Under the pieces are notes generated by a model. That model had not been told where the DNA came from and made no database searches. It was given only the letters and a program-made list of their open reading frames with translations. A DNA stretch of 64,000 nucleotides, taken from contig CANNHN010000012.1 of NCBI GenBank assembly GCA_947504725.1, positions 1 to 64,000 of the forward strand, read 5' to 3'. The stretch's first letter is position 1. Every line of letters begins with the position of its first letter. Of this stretch, positions 62,462 through 64,000 are shown piece by piece. The position numbers and the translations under genes are program-made. This DNA comes from Bacteroidota bacterium. GTDB lineage: Bacteria; Bacteroidota; Bacteroidia; 2-12-FULL-35-15.

Positions 62462-64000
62462 ATGAAAACTAAAAAAATCTTGTTAGGCTTTGGTCTTGCC
62501 CTACTTGGTACTTTCGCCCACGCACAAGGGTTAGAAAATGTCATCGTAGAAAAGTACTACGTCTCCAACGCAGCTGATGCTGCTGGAACGATTGGAACTC
62601 TACCAGTGGGTTCTGTGACGTATCGAATTTATGCTGACATGTTGCCAGGCTATAAATTTCAAGCACTTTATGGAGTTGCTACTCACACGCTACAAATTAC
62701 TTCTTCAACTACTTTTTTCAATAACGAAGACAGAGGAGCTACTACATCAAATGCAATTCCTTCTGCACAGTTGAAAAACAATTCGGTTGCATTAGACTCT
62801 TGGTTTTCTACAGGAGCTGCTGCACCAGGACAAATGGGTGTTCTTAAAACAGAAGACAATGGTCTTGCTAATCTTTTGCCAATTATCTCTAATCCAATGC
62901 TTAAAAACGTTGATCCAACTGCTGGTATTGCAGTAGGTGTTCAAGATGGTATTATCACTGGAACTCCAGAAGCGGTTTCATTTGTTGGACTTACAACAGA
63001 ACTTGATGTATTTGATGCATTAAGTCAAGTAGGTGGTTCATTTGTTACAACAAATGGTTCTATTGCTTCATTGAGTGGATCTGTTGGTCCTACTGGTACT
63101 AACAGAGTATTAATTGGACAATTTACTACTGATGGTGTTTTTGGATTTGAATTAAATATTCAAATTGGTACTCCAACTTTTGGAGTGCAAAACTACGTTG
63201 CTAGAAATCCTGTTGGTGCAGAACTTTCTATACCAAGTTTAATTTTGGCTCCAAATTTACCTCCAACTGTTTCTATTACATCTCCTATTACAGGTGTAAA
63301 CGTAATCACTGGATCTTCTGTTACTTTTAATGCTTCTGCATCTGATTCTGACGGAACAGTTTCCCAAGTTGAATTTTTTGATGGTGTTACTTCTATCGGT
63401 GTAGATAACACTTCTCCTTATTCAATTAGCTGGGTAAGTACAACTGGTACTCATAATATTACAGCTAAAGCAACTGATAATATTGGTGCTATCGGAACAT
63501 CTGCAATTGTAGTTGTAAATGCTGCATTAAATCAAGCGCCTATAGTTTCTGTTTCTGCTCCTCCAACTGCTTCAGTTGGTAGCTCAGTAAACATCACTTC
63601 TGTGGCATCTGATATAGATGGAACCGTTTCTCAAGTTGAATTTTTTGTTGACGGAGTTTCAATTGGAATAGATAATACTAGTCCATACAGTATGAACTGG
63701 ACAGCTGTTGTTGGAGTTCATTCTATCAGAGCTACAGCAACGGATAACTTATTAGCAACTACAAACTCTTCTACTATTTCAATTTCTGTTGCTGCTAACA
63801 TTCCTCCAACTGCAAGTATTACTTCTCCATTGAGCAGTGCTACATTTACTGCACCTCAGGTTGTGACAATTGATGCTTCTGCAACTGACCCTGATGGAAC
63901 GGTTACTCAAGTTGAATTTTTTGTGAATGCGGTTTCAATTGGAACTGATTTAACTTCACCTTATTCAATCAATTGGACAAGTGTTATTGGTACTGCAAGT
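62462..64000 (+). CDS. VEKYY-family secreted protein with Ig-like repeats (copy 3, 5' part)
   Basis: An uninterrupted frame runs from the ATG at 62462 to the window end (513 codons visible, no stop). Signal MKTKKILLGFGLALLGTFAHAQ. The VEKYY domain closely follows copy 1: VIVEKYYVSNAADAAGT, LPVGSVTYRIYADMLPGYKF, TTFFNNEDRG, NNSVALDSWFSTGAA, GVLKTEDNG, then VLIGQFTTDGVFGFELNIQI. From about residue 263 come at least three Ig-like repeats of about 90 residues (PPTVSITSP, SASDSDGTVSQVEFFDG, NTSPYSISW, TAKATDNIGA), of the Big_7 type. A T9SS domain may lie beyond the window. Confidence 0.88.
   Translation, partial: MKTKKILLGFGLALLGTFAHAQGLENVIVEKYYVSNAADAAGTIGTLPVGSVTYRIYADMLPGYKFQALYGVATHTLQITSSTTFFNNEDRGATTSNAIPSAQLKNNSVALDSWFSTGAAAPGQMGVLKTEDNGLANLLPIISNPMLKNVDPTAGIAVGVQDGIITGTPEAVSFVGLTTELDVFDALSQVGGSFVTTNGSIASLSGSVGPTGTNRVLIGQFTTDGVFGFELNIQIGTPTFGVQNYVARNPVGAELSIPSLILAPNLPPTVSITSPITGVNVITGSSVTFNASASDSDGTVSQVEFFDGVTSIGVDNTSPYSISWVSTTGTHNITAKATDNIGAIGTSAIVVVNAALNQAPIVSVSAPPTASVGSSVNITSVASDIDGTVSQVEFFVDGVSIGIDNTSPYSMNWTAVVGVHSIRATATDNLLATTNSSTISISVAANIPPTASITSPLSSATFTAPQVVTIDASATDPDGTVTQVEFFVNAVSIGTDLTSPYSINWTSVIGTAS

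Noticed and set aside
1-64000. tRNA, rRNA, CRISPR array, prophage or IS transposase
   Set aside because: No cloverleaf-like or repeat-spacer pattern and no transposase or integrase motifs were seen by eye; the palindromic repeats are irregularly spaced and lack spacers of constant length.

Overview
The window is a low-GC chromosomal segment from a member of the Bacteroidota. The signs are several proteins ending in type IX secretion (T9SS) type A or type B sorting domains, a TonB-dependent receptor with a CarboxypepD_reg-like N-terminus, TAnnTTTG-type -7 promoter boxes, A-rich leaders in place of Shine-Dalgarno sites, and a caa3-type oxidase block in the order usual for this phylum. The order within the phylum cannot be fixed from the sequence. 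I see no rRNA, tRNA, CRISPR array, transposase or phage gene.

Layout: 1-801 is the end of a T9SS surface protein. 850-3626 (minus) is the sulfate activation operon cysC-cysD-cysN. 4019-8162 (plus) is deoC, a full aldehyde dehydrogenase, a catalytically empty half aldehyde dehydrogenase, and cysQ. 8252-14800 is a surface-polysaccharide block: gmd, a GDP-L-fucose synthase, and a WecA-like phosphosugar transferase between two Wzi-like outer-membrane barrels. 14903-19468 is cytochrome oxidase assembly and subunits (heme O synthase, two subunit III proteins, subunit IV, SCO, DUF420, a small membrane protein). 19477-25723 holds a TPR/SpoIIE phosphatase and several unrecognised secreted proteins and lipoproteins. 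26369-31140 is a SAM-I riboswitch with terminator and a possible antiterminator, a methyltransferase and cobalamin-dependent metH. 31269-43947 is mixed housekeeping: WG-repeat protein, SF1 helicase, TolC/MFP export pair, tsaB, a YyaL/SPATA20-like protein, an M90-type peptidase, an LEA2 lipoprotein and an M20 dipeptidase. 44449-50835 holds three large T9SS type B surface proteins. 50853-53585 (minus) is gpmI and an orphan sensor kinase. 54041-64000 is a secreted-protein cluster: three paralogues of an unnamed family, called here VEKYY, with a TonB receptor, a FISUMP lipoprotein and a beta-helix protein ending in a dockerin-like motif.

The most unusual features are these. (1) A dispersed palindromic repeat (CCTCACCCC plus a CTCTCC/GGAGAG hairpin) lies between genes and has also been absorbed in frame into conserved proteins: gpmI, a YyaL-like protein twice, a methyltransferase N-terminus, and probably the start of a peptidase. 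A second, low-complexity repeat appears to sit inside tsaB. (2) The two aldehyde dehydrogenase genes together match the size and domain plan of the two-domain ALDH16 enzymes. (3) The riboswitch leader of the methionine operon is elaborate. (4) The VEKYY/TonB/FISUMP/dockerin cluster is the best candidate for an undescribed surface system. (5) At least two promoters appear to drive leaderless mRNAs, and one overlaps the terminator of the preceding operon.
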